From positions 1,674,001 to 1,738,000 of the forward strand of contig NZ_JACCFK010000002.1 of NCBI RefSeq assembly GCF_013410405.1: a DNA stretch of 64,000 nt. Direction: 5' to 3'. The stretch's first letter is position 1. Each line of letters starts with the position of its first letter. This DNA comes from Amycolatopsis endophytica (GTDB lineage: Bacteria > Actinomycetota > Actinomycetes > Mycobacteriales > Pseudonocardiaceae). Positions 40,113-49,200 of this stretch are shown in pieces. The notes below the pieces were generated by a model. It was given only the letters and a program-made list of their open reading frames with translations, did not search any database and was not told where the DNA came from. The translations under genes and the position numbers were made by a program.

Positions 40113-40160
40113 GGACGGACCTTTCGGGTGACGGCGCGGTGGATCGGGAAGCCGGGTGGA

Positions 40161-40538
40161 TCAGGCGGGCGGATCGATCTTGTTGAGCGCCGCCACGTTG
40201 TCGAGCTCAGTGTCTATCTGGCCATCGATCGCCGAGCGGAGGCCGCCGCCCAGCTCGCCCAGCTCGCCACCGATCTGCTTCATCGACGCGAAGAACTGCC
40301 CGGCGTTGGTCGGGTCGAAGCCCTCCTCCCCGGACGAACTCGGTTCACCCCGGTAGGACGGTTTGAACTGGTTGCCCAGGTCATCGTTGCCGAAGACGGA
40401 CATGTCCTTCCCGACGATCAGGTCGTGTGCGTCGTTGGCCGTGTCGGCCAGTGCCGCCATGTCGGTCCCGTTCAGCCCGATCCGGTCACCGAGCGAGCGG
40501 ATCTCCGCGGGGCTGGTGTTGATCTCGAGGTAACTCAC
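40161..40538 (-). CDS. EspC-like small T7SS-associated secreted protein
   Basis: This 125-residue, cysteine-free protein begins MSYLEINTSPAEIRSLGDRI and is mostly helical, with a central SYRGEPSSSGEEG loop. Size, helix-loop-helix plan and the position between a YbaB gene and a WXG100-type toxin fit the EspC (DUF2580) type VII secretion target family, which probably forms a heterodimer with the toxin's N-terminus for export. GTG at 40538 overlaps the TGA of the upstream gene (GTGA) and follows GGGGAAGGAAG. The giant toxin starts 48 bases beyond its stop codon. The family assignment rests on layout and context. Confidence 0.7.
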   Translation of the reverse strand: MSYLEINTSPAEIRSLGDRIGLNGTDMAALADTANDAHDLIVGKDMSVFGNDDLGNQFKPSYRGEPSSSGEEGFDPTNAGQFFASMKQIGGELGELGGGLRSAIDGQIDTELDNVAALNKIDPPA

Positions 40539-40957
40539 CGGTCTTCCTTCCCCTCTTCGTAGATGTCGGCGTCGAGTCGGTTCATCAGCTTGCCGATCGT
40601 GTCGCTTTCATTGGAGCGCATCTCGTGCTGCAGCGACGTCAGATCGGCCGGAAACTGACCGGACATGACCTCCTCCCGCTGCTTGTTGATGTCGATGACG
40701 GCTTCCCGCGACGCGGCCATGATCGCCGCCTGCAACGCGGCCGCGTCGGGCTTGCGGAACACCCGCGGATCGATGTCGATGTCGGCCAGCTGACCGCGCG
40801 GTCCGACGACCACCTTGACCAGCTTGTCCGGTGACCAGCCGACCCCGGTCAGCTGCATCATCCGCTTGCTGGCCTTCGGCAGCTCCTCGGTGGCCTTCTT
40901 GATCTGTTCGAGCATGCCGATCAGCGCGGGATTCACGCGTCCTGAAGGAGAACTCAC
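40535..40957 (-). CDS. YbaB/EbfC-family protein
   Basis: This 140-residue protein contains the YbaB core: a helix with MLEQIKKATEELPKASKRM, then KLVKVVVGPRGQLADIDIDP, followed by helices ending in the acidic DADIYEEGKEDR. YbaB/EbfC proteins are dimeric nucleoid-associated DNA-binding proteins. Copies placed before T7SS toxins are common in actinomycetes, where they may act as chaperones or regulators of toxin expression. GTG at 40957 follows GGAGG at five bases. It heads the toxin transcription unit and is divergent from the mycosin gene, so the 71-bp gap between them holds both promoters. Confidence 0.85.
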   Translation of the reverse strand: MSSPSGRVNPALIGMLEQIKKATEELPKASKRMMQLTGVGWSPDKLVKVVVGPRGQLADIDIDPRVFRKPDAAALQAAIMAASREAVIDINKQREEVMSGQFPADLTSLQHEMRSNESDTIGKLMNRLDADIYEEGKEDR

Positions 40958-40990
40958 GACTACCTCCGTCCATCCGGCACACTGGCGACA

Positions 40991-41021
40991 TTGCCATGAT
41001 CACCGGTCACTCCGCTAGCAT
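40991..41021 (+). promoter_or_regulatory. Candidate promoter of the mycosin gene
   Basis: TTGCCA (40991-40996) and TAGCAT (41016-41021) are 19 bases apart. The -10 ends seven bases before GTG 41029, a spacing that would give a leaderless transcript. This fits the lack of a ribosome site at that start and argues against the ATG at 40996. Confidence 0.4.
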
Positions 41022-41028
41022 CGCCGCC

Positions 41029-42306
41029 GTGAACGCGAACCGCCTCCGAACGGCACTGGTCACCGCGGCCACCGGGCTCGCCGTCCTCACGGTGACCCCG
41101 CCGGCCGCACAGGCCCAGCAGAACTGTGTCGTTTCCGGGAGCCTCGTGGTTCCCGTTCCCTGGTCGCAAGAGCTTCTGGCACCCGATCGGGTGTGGCCGC
41201 TGAGCACCGGGGCGGGGCAGCGCGTCGCCGTGGTCAGCACCGGCGCCGCCGACAATCCGCAGCTCGCGGGCCGCCTGGCCGAGCGGACAACCTTCGCGCC
41301 CCCGGACACCGGCCAGCCCAGCGGCAGCCCGGACTGCCTCGGTACCGGCACCGGCGTGAGCGGCATCATCGCCGCGCAGCCGACGACCGTGGTCGGATTC
41401 CACGGCGTGGCCCCCGGAGCGCAGATCCTGTCGGCGAAAGTCGTCGGCGACGCCTACCCCTCGGGCCGTGAACCCCGCGAGAGCGTCGCACCCCAGACGC
41501 TGACCGCCGGGATCAACTGGGCCATCGACCGCAACGCCACGGTCATCACCGTCCCGACGATCACCTACGAGGACAGTCCGGCCCTGCGCGGCGCCGTGCA
41601 GCGAGCCCTGTCCCGCAACATCGTCGTGGTCGCCGCCGTCGGTGAACGGCAGCCGAACGAGCCGGGCGGACTGGTTCCCTACCCGGCCGCCTACGACGGC
41701 GTCATCGGCGTCGGCTCGCTGGCAGAGAACGGTCTGGTGGCCGACGATTCGCGTGCCCGGGCCGTCGATCTGGTCGCCCCCGGTGCCAACGTTGTCACGA
41801 CGTACCCGAACAGCGGCCTGGGTGCCGTTGCCGGCACCGAGTACGCCACCGCCTACGTCGCGGGCACCGTGGCCCTGATCCGCTCCTACCGTCCGCAACT
41901 GTCCACTCAGGATGTCGAGAAACGGTTGTACGCCACCGCGGCGCCCGCGCCCGAGGGCACCGGCAGTGCCTCCTACGGCTACGGCGTCGTCAACCCGTAC
42001 CAGGCCGTGTCGGACGACGTCGTGGCGGGAAACCCGGTGGCGTTGCCGCCGCTGGCCCCAGTCGTCACCGATCCGGAGGTCGCGGCTCGTCAGGCTGCCG
42101 AAAACCGCAGTGACGGCTGGGCCTTCGGACTGGCGGCCGGCGGGTTCGCCCTGGTGCTGCTGGTCACCGCGATCGTCGTGTTCGGACCGCGGGGCCGTCG
42201 CCGTCGCTGGCGTGGCGGCCTGGCGCCCGTCCCCCGGGACCGGCCCGAGGACGAGCGCCCCGAGCCGCCGGTGGAACTGTTCAGCGACCGCCCGAAGCGG
42301 TCCTGA
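41029..42306 (+). CDS. mycP: Mycosin-like (MycP) subtilisin-fold protein with all catalytic residues substituted
   Basis: This 425-residue protein has a signal peptide (TALVTAATGLAVLTVTPPAA then AQA|QQ), a subtilisin-like domain and a C-terminal membrane anchor (GLAAGGFALVLLVTAIVVFG) followed by an arginine-rich cytoplasmic tail. This is the architecture of the T7SS protease MycP. The active-site motifs are altered: the Asp block DTG reads STG (VAVVSTGAADNPQ), the DxHGT block reads DCLGTGT, GTSxxAP reads GTEYATAYVAG, and the oxyanion AAGN reads AAVGE. It should be a pseudoprotease with a structural role in the secretion complex. The start is taken as GTG 41029 (see the promoter); an ATG at 40996 would add 11 residues. 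A 15-bp hairpin terminator follows. Confidence 0.9.
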   Translation: MNANRLRTALVTAATGLAVLTVTPPAAQAQQNCVVSGSLVVPVPWSQELLAPDRVWPLSTGAGQRVAVVSTGAADNPQLAGRLAERTTFAPPDTGQPSGSPDCLGTGTGVSGIIAAQPTTVVGFHGVAPGAQILSAKVVGDAYPSGREPRESVAPQTLTAGINWAIDRNATVITVPTITYEDSPALRGAVQRALSRNIVVVAAVGERQPNEPGGLVPYPAAYDGVIGVGSLAENGLVADDSRARAVDLVAPGANVVTTYPNSGLGAVAGTEYATAYVAGTVALIRSYRPQLSTQDVEKRLYATAAPAPEGTGSASYGYGVVNPYQAVSDDVVAGNPVALPPLAPVVTDPEVAARQAAENRSDGWAFGLAAGGFALVLLVTAIVVFGPRGRRRRWRGGLAPVPRDRPEDERPEPPVELFSDRPKRS

Positions 42307-42356
42307 CCTCGCCTCGCACAACGGGTTCCTCCCCTAAGTTTCCGAGCGTGAGACAA

Positions 42357-42392
42357 GCCGGTCCCGGAGCGCGGACACGCTCCGGGACCGGC
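42357..42392. terminator. Bidirectional hairpin terminator
   Basis: A perfect 15-bp stem (42357-42371 with 42378-42392, loop CGGACA) lies between the convergent mycosin and WXG100 genes. It is very GC-rich with no clear T run, typical of actinomycete terminators. Confidence 0.75.
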
Positions 42393-42406
42393 GGTGGTGA
42401 CGAGCC

Positions 42407-42691
42407 TCAGACGAAGAAACCCCTCGCCTGCTGGTCCTTGGCGAACGCGTCTTCCGCGGTCCGCATCACGGTCTGGCCGACCTGGGCGTGCGTGTCCGAG
42501 TAGCCCAGGAGCTTCTGGTTCCACTCCGCGTGGGCCGACTCGAACATCGACGCGGCCTGGCCCTCCCAGTCGGTACCCAGGATCCCCTTGGCCTGAGCCA
42601 TGAAGTCGTTGAACAGGTCCGCCAAGTCGGTCGACTTCGTGACGTTCGTCGACCCGGTCTGGCCCACCATGTCGTCATAGCGAATAACCAT
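42407..42691 (-). CDS. WXG100 (ESAT-6-like) protein
   Basis: At 94 residues this has WXG100 size, with DWEGQAASMFESAH supplying the central W-x-G turn between two helices. It is expected to dimerise with the neighbouring WXG100-like protein and be exported by the T7SS encoded around it. The C-terminal helix ends FAKDQQARGFFV. I see no strict YxxxD/E export signal; the partner or the toxin may supply it. ATG 42691 follows GAGAGGGG. The partner gene stops 32 bases upstream, so the two form an operon. Confidence 0.9.
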   Translation of the reverse strand: MVIRYDDMVGQTGSTNVTKSTDLADLFNDFMAQAKGILGTDWEGQAASMFESAHAEWNQKLLGYSDTHAQVGQTVMRTAEDAFAKDQQARGFFV

Positions 42692-42723
42692 GCCGTTTAC
42701 CCCTCTCGGTATCGGTCGACGTG

Positions 42724-43059
42724 TCAGGCCATGCGGGTGGCGAAGTTGCCGCCCATGCCCGGCGTGACGGCGTTGATCTTGCTCTGGCTGTCGCTTTCGT
42801 GGTCGGACATCAGGTTCTGGGTGCCGACGATGCCGGTCGTCAGCTTGTCCAGGATTGGCGCGAGCTGGCTGTTCCAGAACTGCAGCATCTCGTCCGACTT
42901 GCCCAGGGCGGCCATGGAGGCGATGCCCTTCCAGTTGCCGCCGACCACGTTCGCGTAGTCGGACTGCATGCTCCGGCAGAGCTCCTCGCCGCGGTCCTTG
43001 GCGTCACGCAGCAGTGTGTTCAACCGGGTCACTTGGTCTTCATCGAGATTCAGGGCCAC
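42724..43059 (-). CDS. WXG100-like protein (CFP-10-like partner)
   Basis: This 111-residue helical protein has NVVGGNWKGIASMAALGKSD around the W-x-G turn, an N-terminal helix starting ALNLDEDQVTRLNTLLRDAK, and a C-terminal tail ending NFATRMA. I use GTG 43059; GTG 43068 is equally possible, and the reading from 43188 adds a cysteine-rich non-homologous extension. It precedes the ESAT-6-like gene on the same strand. One internal cysteine (near residue 28) is unusual for a secreted WXG100 protein. Confidence 0.85.
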   Translation of the reverse strand: MALNLDEDQVTRLNTLLRDAKDRGEELCRSMQSDYANVVGGNWKGIASMAALGKSDEMLQFWNSQLAPILDKLTTGIVGTQNLMSDHESDSQSKINAVTPGMGGNFATRMA

Positions 43060-43229
43060 GCCTGTCACCCCCCGTTTCGGAGACGTTCTACCAACACAGT
43101 GCGGACATCTACCAGCAGAGTAAGCGCGGCGGCTGACATCCCCCCGTCGCGCCGTACCACACTCGCATGGAGTAAAACCGCTGGTCAAGGCTTTTGGTCA
43201 GATCTTCACGGTCAGCGGGTGCGGGTGGA

Positions 43230-44630
43230 CTACGGGACCGCTGACCGCATCGCCGCGGACGGGTCGAGCGTGGGCCCCTCCGGGACACGCTGCACCAGCG
43301 CGGCCGGCATGTCCACCGCCGACGAGGGGGAATACCCCAGCCGGCCCAGCACGTCCTCGGACGGGACGGGGTAGCGCAGGCCGGTGTCGGTGAGCAGCGT
43401 GTACGCCCCGGTGGTCGCTGTCGCCGAGGGCAGCACCCGCACCACGGCGACGCTGCCCGGCGGGACCAGGACGCGGTCGGCGAGCTTCGTGCCGGTGCCG
43501 GTCTCCACGGTCGTCGTGATGGCCGCGGCCATGGCGTCCGGGTCACCGCCCATCGAGATCACCGGGTCGGTGCGGGCGTCGTGCGTCTGTGAGCACAGGG
43601 CGGCGCGGCCCTCGTCCGGCACGGTGGCCAGCTCCGGTGGCAGCGACGGCGGGGCGGCCTCGCCCTCGGCTGGTGCCAGCGCCGAGCTGGTCGGCGCGGC
43701 GTTCGCGGCCGCGGCCGGGATCTCCTTGGGCTGCACGGAGTACTGCCCGGACAGGATGCGCACCTGCAGCTCGGTCAGCGGCGCCAGGCCCTCCTGCCGG
43801 ACCAGGTAGTACTGCACGCCGCGGGACAGCGGGTAGTAGACCACGTCGCCGACGTCGAACCCACTGAGCACAGAGGACGGTGCACCCTGGCCGGGCACGT
43901 CGATCCGGCCCAGGTCCTGGCCCACCGGCAGGCCGTTCAGCCAGGCGGTGCCCGCCTCGACCGGACTGGCCTGCGCGCCGAACACCGAGCGGACCACCGA
44001 GGTGTCGGTGATCCGGTAGCGGTGGTTGTTCCACACCAGGTAGACGGTGCCGTCGCTGGAGTCGCGGGCGAGGATCGCGCGCTGGCCGAGCGGGGTGCCG
44101 CCCGGCATCGACCGGCCGACCATGAGCGTCGTCGTGGTCAGCGGACCGCCCGCGAGGTTGCGGCCCAGCACCGAGCACATCGTCCACGGGGTCGCGGTCG
44201 CCCGGTCGGCGGGCGGCAGCGAGGCGGGCGCGCCGGCGATGCCCACGGCGGACTTACGCGGCAGACCCGCCAGGTCCTCACCGGCCACGCGGTGCGGGCC
44301 CGCCTTGTCCGCGCTGGTCAGCAGGCGCGCTGAGGCGTAGTTCAGGGTCGGCTGCAGCTCGCCGCCCTGGTATACGAAGGTCGCGCCGGTCTCGCGCTCG
44401 ATCACCACCGCGCCGTCGGTTTTCCAGGACGTGCCACCGACTCCGGTGAACACCCCGTAAACACCGAACCCCGCAGCCACCAGCACCGCGATCATCACCC
44501 CGGCGAACACCGCGCCCACCCCCCGGCGCAGCGGGGTCAGCTCCGGATCGGTCTCGTGCACGATGAGCGCGGAGGTGACCCGCTGCATCATGAACTGGTA
44601 GGCCTGCAGCTGGTCGCGACGAGTGGGCAC
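43230..44630 (-). CDS. eccB: EccB, T7SS core membrane protein
   Basis: This 466-residue protein has the EccB layout: the cytosolic lead MPTRRDQLQAYQFMMQRV, one transmembrane helix (GVMIAVLVAAGFGVYGVF, about residues 43-62), and a long extracytoplasmic domain with two cysteines (WTMCSVLG and AALCSQTH) that may form the disulfide known in EccB. Repeats bearing YLVWNNHRYRI and PLSRGVQYYLVRQEG are as expected for the periplasmic core. GTG 44630 lies just after eccD's stop, with GAGGGATAGG upstream. It would assemble with EccC, EccD and EccE in the inner-membrane pore. Confidence 0.95.
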   Translation of the reverse strand: MPTRRDQLQAYQFMMQRVTSALIVHETDPELTPLRRGVGAVFAGVMIAVLVAAGFGVYGVFTGVGGTSWKTDGAVVIERETGATFVYQGGELQPTLNYASARLLTSADKAGPHRVAGEDLAGLPRKSAVGIAGAPASLPPADRATATPWTMCSVLGRNLAGGPLTTTTLMVGRSMPGGTPLGQRAILARDSSDGTVYLVWNNHRYRITDTSVVRSVFGAQASPVEAGTAWLNGLPVGQDLGRIDVPGQGAPSSVLSGFDVGDVVYYPLSRGVQYYLVRQEGLAPLTELQVRILSGQYSVQPKEIPAAAANAAPTSSALAPAEGEAAPPSLPPELATVPDEGRAALCSQTHDARTDPVISMGGDPDAMAAAITTTVETGTGTKLADRVLVPPGSVAVVRVLPSATATTGAYTLLTDTGLRYPVPSEDVLGRLGYSPSSAVDMPAALVQRVPEGPTLDPSAAMRSAVP

Positions 44631-44639
44631 GCCTATCCC

Positions 44640-46040
44640 TCAGCCGATCGAGGCCATCAGGCCCTGGACGTATGCGAAGAATCCGGTGATGAACCCCGCG
44701 AACGGGATCAGGGCCACGATAGCCATCACGTCCACGATGTCCGCGATCCGCCCGAACCACGGCGTGGGGTTCTTCCGGCTGTAGACGAGTCCGGCGGCCG
44801 AGACCAGCAGCGCGACCACCACCAGCGCCAGCAGGAACAGCCCGATCCCGCCGTTGCCGGACGCCGTGCCGAAGCACCACTGCGCCAGCAGCACGAAAAT
44901 CCAGAGCCCGGCGATCAGCAGCGGGATCCGCTGGCGCGGCACGGGGAACAGCCGAGCGCGCAACAGCAGCGCGATCGTCGCGAGGAGCAGCATGATCAGT
45001 CGCGATCCGCCGCCGTGCGCGGCGAGGAAGACAGCCGAGAAAGCGCTGGTCAGCGACGCCCCCATGAGGAGCCCGGTCAGCAACTCGTCGGCACGGGCGG
45101 CCGCGTCGAACACCGCGGGCGTTGCCGGGTGGGGTTCGTCGTTGAGCAGGTCGGCCGACCGCTGCGGCAGCGCCGGGAACGGGACCCGTCCCAGCCGCAG
45201 GGACAGCCACGGATAGCCGGGCAGCAGGCCGATCCCGAGGGTGAGCACGAGCGCACCCGCCGCGTCCGGGTCCATCCAGCCCGCGAACAACGCGCCCAGC
45301 GCGCCGAAGAACCCGGTGGCGATGGCGGCCACGAACACCCTGCTCATCGCGCCCACACCGAGGTAGCCGACGATCCCGAACACCAGCAGCGAGATCGTGC
45401 CGAGCAGCAGCTGCGGCGAGCCGAAGCCGAACAGCGCCTGGTGGTCGGCCGCGGTCGGCAGGTACCCGCCGAGGAACGCGTACGGCAGCGCGGATCCGGC
45501 GAAAACCGCCCCCGCGTATGCGTCCGGTACGGCGCGCGCGACCACGATGCCCAGCGCGGTCAGCACCACCGCGACGGACAGCATGATCAGGCCCGCGTCC
45601 AGCCACGGTGGTTCGAACAACAGCGACACCAGGCTGCCGCCGCACAACAGCACGGCCGCGATCACCAGACCCGCGCGCCGGGTGGCCGCACGGCCCCAGC
45701 TGCGGCCGTAGCGCCGCGCGCCGCTGGCGATGGCCTCGACCAGGTCGTCGTACTCGATCTCGGGCCAGTCCACCGGACCGGGGACGAGGTGCAGGATCTC
45801 GCCGTCGCGCACCTGCTGCGCGGCGAGCGTCTGCTGGCCGTCGAGCCGTTCGCCGGTGGGCCGCCGCAGCGACCAGCCGCCGTGCTGCTCGCCGGTGTCC
45901 GGCGCGTCCTCGCCCGCGTGCCGCAGGATGTAGGGAAGCAGCTCCGCGACCGGCACGTTCTCCGGGAGCGCGACGTCGATCCCGCGTTTGGGCGTCGTGA
46001 TGCTCACCTTCGCGAGGGTCGTGCCCATCGCCGACGTCAT
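44640..46040 (-). CDS. eccD: EccD, T7SS multi-spanning membrane channel protein
   Basis: The N-terminal ubiquitin-like cytosolic domain (TLAKVSITTPKRGIDVALPE to LHLVPGPVDWPEIEYDDL) is followed by about eleven membrane helices from AGLVIAAVLLCGGSLVSLLF to IVALIPFAGFITGFFAYV, the standard EccD design. The start is ATG 46040, preceded by GGAGGTAGGG. A longer reading from 46202 would extend into the divergent eccC leader and lacks coding character. Mature length is 466 residues. It is upstream of eccB in the same transcription unit. Confidence 0.95.
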   Translation of the reverse strand: MTSAMGTTLAKVSITTPKRGIDVALPENVPVAELLPYILRHAGEDAPDTGEQHGGWSLRRPTGERLDGQQTLAAQQVRDGEILHLVPGPVDWPEIEYDDLVEAIASGARRYGRSWGRAATRRAGLVIAAVLLCGGSLVSLLFEPPWLDAGLIMLSVAVVLTALGIVVARAVPDAYAGAVFAGSALPYAFLGGYLPTAADHQALFGFGSPQLLLGTISLLVFGIVGYLGVGAMSRVFVAAIATGFFGALGALFAGWMDPDAAGALVLTLGIGLLPGYPWLSLRLGRVPFPALPQRSADLLNDEPHPATPAVFDAAARADELLTGLLMGASLTSAFSAVFLAAHGGGSRLIMLLLATIALLLRARLFPVPRQRIPLLIAGLWIFVLLAQWCFGTASGNGGIGLFLLALVVVALLVSAAGLVYSRKNPTPWFGRIADIVDVMAIVALIPFAGFITGFFAYVQGLMASIG

Positions 46041-46258
46041 GCTTTCCCTACCTCCAAATTGGACCCCGAGACCGGCTGGGAGAGTATCCATTACTGTGCC
46101 ATGAGTTACCAGCCCGAGGCGCAGCCACGGCGGGTTTCCGCGAGCCGTCGGCTGCGGATCTCGTATCCGCCTGCTTTCGGTCGGGCCGGTAAGCCGTGAC
46201 ACTAGGCTGGCGGAAAGCTCTATGCTGGCGCACCCGCGCGCTCGGGAGGTTTTCGGTC

Positions 46259-49200
46259 TTGGGAACGATCATAGTCAAGCGGCCACTCCGGCGGCCCGCG
46301 CCCGATCTGCCCTCGGGCGACGTGGTGCTCGATCCGCCGCCGGAGAACCCGCCACCGGCGGGTAAGAACTGGACGCGGGTGCTGATGATCCTGCCCATGC
46401 TCGCCGGCACCGGTGGGATGGCGCTGCTGATCGGCGCGGGCCGCTCCGGTCCGCTGATGTACGTCGCGGGTGGCCTGTACGGCGTCGCGGTGCTCGGCAT
46501 GATCCTGTTCCAGATCATCAGTCAGGGCGGGCAGGGCGCGAGCAAACAGGAGATGATCGCCAACCGGCGCCGGTACATGCGGCGGCTGTCGCAGCTGCGC
46601 GCGCAGGTGCGGGACACGATCGACCAGCAGCGCAAGGCGATGTTCTACCGCCACCCGGACCCGTCGCGGCTGTGGTCGACCGCGCAGAGCGCACGGGTGT
46701 GGGAGCGCAGGCCCGGCGACTGGGACTTCACCGTCATCCGCATCGGGCTGGGCTCGCAGGAGCTGGCCACGCCGCTGGTCCCGCCGGAGACCAAGCCGAT
46801 CGACGAGCTGGAACCGCTGTGCGCGATGGCGCTGCGCAGGTTCGTCACGACCTATTCGACGGTGCCGGACCTGCCGGTCGCGGTCGCGCTGCGCGGGTTC
46901 TCGCGCATCTACCTGACCGGCGACGACGACCGCAAACGCGCGATGGCGCGTGCGCTGACCGCGCAGCTGGGCACCTTCCACGCCCCCGGTGACGTGCTGA
47001 CCGCGTTCTGCGTGCGCGAGCGCGAGCTGTGGGACTGGGCCAAATGGCTGCCGCACGCGCTGCACCCCACCAAGACCGACGCGGTCGGCCAGATCCGGCT
47101 CGTCGCGCCGAGCGTCACCGCGCTGGAGGCCATGCTCGACGACGTCCTCGCCAACCGGCCGCGGTTCAACCCGGGCACCGCGCCGATCGAGGGATCGACG
47201 CACGTGGTGGTGTTCGTCGACGGCGGCGACACCGGTGGATCCGAGCACCTGATGATCGAGGGCGGCGTCGAGGGGGTCACCGTCGTCGACCTCTCCGGGG
47301 AGCCGCCGCGGCTGCTCGACTCGGCCACGCTCGTGCTCGACATCGCTCCCGACGGCACCCTGACGAGCCGCACGATGGACGGCGCGGGCAACATCGGCAC
47401 CGCCGACGGTCTGGACGTCACGGAGATGCGTGGCCTGGTGCGCTCGCTCGCGCCGCTGCGGCTGTCCGCGCTCACCGCGAGCGAGCAGCCGCTGTCCGGG
47501 TCGCTGGAACTCACCGATTTGCTCGGGCTGGGCGATCCGTACGAGTTCGACCTCGCGAAGAGCTGGGAGGCGCGGTCCAACCGGGACCGGTTGCGCGTCC
47601 CGGTCGGCATCACCGCCGACGGCCGCCCGATGGAACTGGACATCAAGGAGTCCGCGCAGGACGGCATGGGCCCGCACGGGCTGCTCGTGGGCGCCACGGG
47701 TTCGGGAAAGTCCGAGCTGCTGCGCACGCTGGTGCTGGCGCTGGCCGTCACGCACGATTCGGAGATCCTCAACTTCGTGCTGGTGGACTTCAAGGGTGGC
47801 GCGACGTTCACCAAGCTCGACCGGCTCCCGCACACCAGCGCGGTGATCACCAACTTGGCCGACGAGCTGCACCTGGTGGACCGCATGCTGGACGCGATCG
47901 GCGGCGAGCTGGTGCGCAGGCAGGAACTGCTGCGCAAGGCGGGCAACTACGGTTCGCAGCGCGACTACGAGAAGGCCCGCATCGCCGGTGCCCCGCTCGA
48001 TCCGCTGCCCGCGCTGCTGATCGTGGTCGACGAGTTCTCCGAACTGCTGACCGCGCGGCCGGACTTCATCGACATGTTCGTCCAGATCGGACGCGTCGGA
48101 CGTTCGCTGGGCGTTCACCTGCTGCTCGCTTCCCAGCGGCTGGAGGAAGGCCGCCTGCGCGGGCTGGACTCCCACCTGTCCTACCGGATCGCGCTGCGGA
48201 CGTTCTCCGCGATGGAAAGCCGCGTCGTGCTCGGCACGCCGGACGCGTTCCAGCTGCCCCGCTCCCCCGGCAACGGCTTCCTCAAGACCGGGGTGGACGA
48301 GCTGACCCGCTTCAAGGCGGCCTACGTCTCGGGCGTGCACCGCCGCGGGACGGTGCAGCGCACGGACGACGAGGGCCGCCAGATCGACCCGGTGCAGGAC
48401 TACTCGACGGCCTACCTGCGCCCGCGGCTGGCCGAGAAGCCGGTGGAGCAACCAAAACCGGACGAATCCGACGATCTCGGCGAGACGCTGATGGACGTGC
48501 TGGTCGAGCGGCTGGAGGGTCAGGGCGTTCCGGCGCACCAGGTGTGGCTGCCGCCGCTGGAGGAGCCGCCCACGATGGACCAGCTGCTCGCGCCGCTGGT
48601 CACCGACCCCGAACGCGGTCTGACCACCGGGCTCCGCGAGCACCGCGGCGCGCTGCGGGCCGCGGCCGGGATCATCGACCGGCCCGCCGACCAGCGCCGG
48701 GACGTGTGCTGGCTGGACCTGTCGGGCGCGGGCGGCAACGTGGCGATCGTGGGTGGCCCGCACAGCGGCAAGAGCACCGCGGTTCGCGCGGTGATCGCGA
48801 GCCTCGCCCTCACCCACACCCCGGCCGAGGTGCAGTTCTTCTGCCTCGACTTCGGCGGCGGCGGGCTCATGGCGATGCGGGACCTCGCCCATGTCGGTGG
48901 TGTCGCGACCCGCCGCGAGGTCGACCGGGTGCGGCGCAGCGTGGCGGAGGCACGGACCCTCATCGCCGAGCGCGAGCAGCGATTCGCCGAACACGGCGTC
49001 GACAGCATGTCCACCTACCGCAAGCTGCTGCGCGAAGGCCGTTTTCCGGAGGACCCGTTCGGCGACCTGTTCCTGGTCGTCGACGGCTGGAGCACGCTGC
49101 GCGCCGAGTTCGAGGACCTGGAGGCCGACGTGGCCGAGGTGGTCAACCGCGGCCTGGCCTTCGGCGTGCACGTCGTCGCCGCCGCCAACCGCTGGATGGA

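Noticed and set aside
35490-40562. A 1,690-codon plus-strand open frame across the toxin N-terminus and EspC-like gene
   Set aside because: Runs antisense through two real genes and has no domain; composition is that of a shadow frame.
40996-41028. ATG 40996 as the mycosin start
   Set aside because: It would leave 38 bases for two divergent promoters and overlaps a plausible -35 element; GTG 41029 gives a normal signal peptide.
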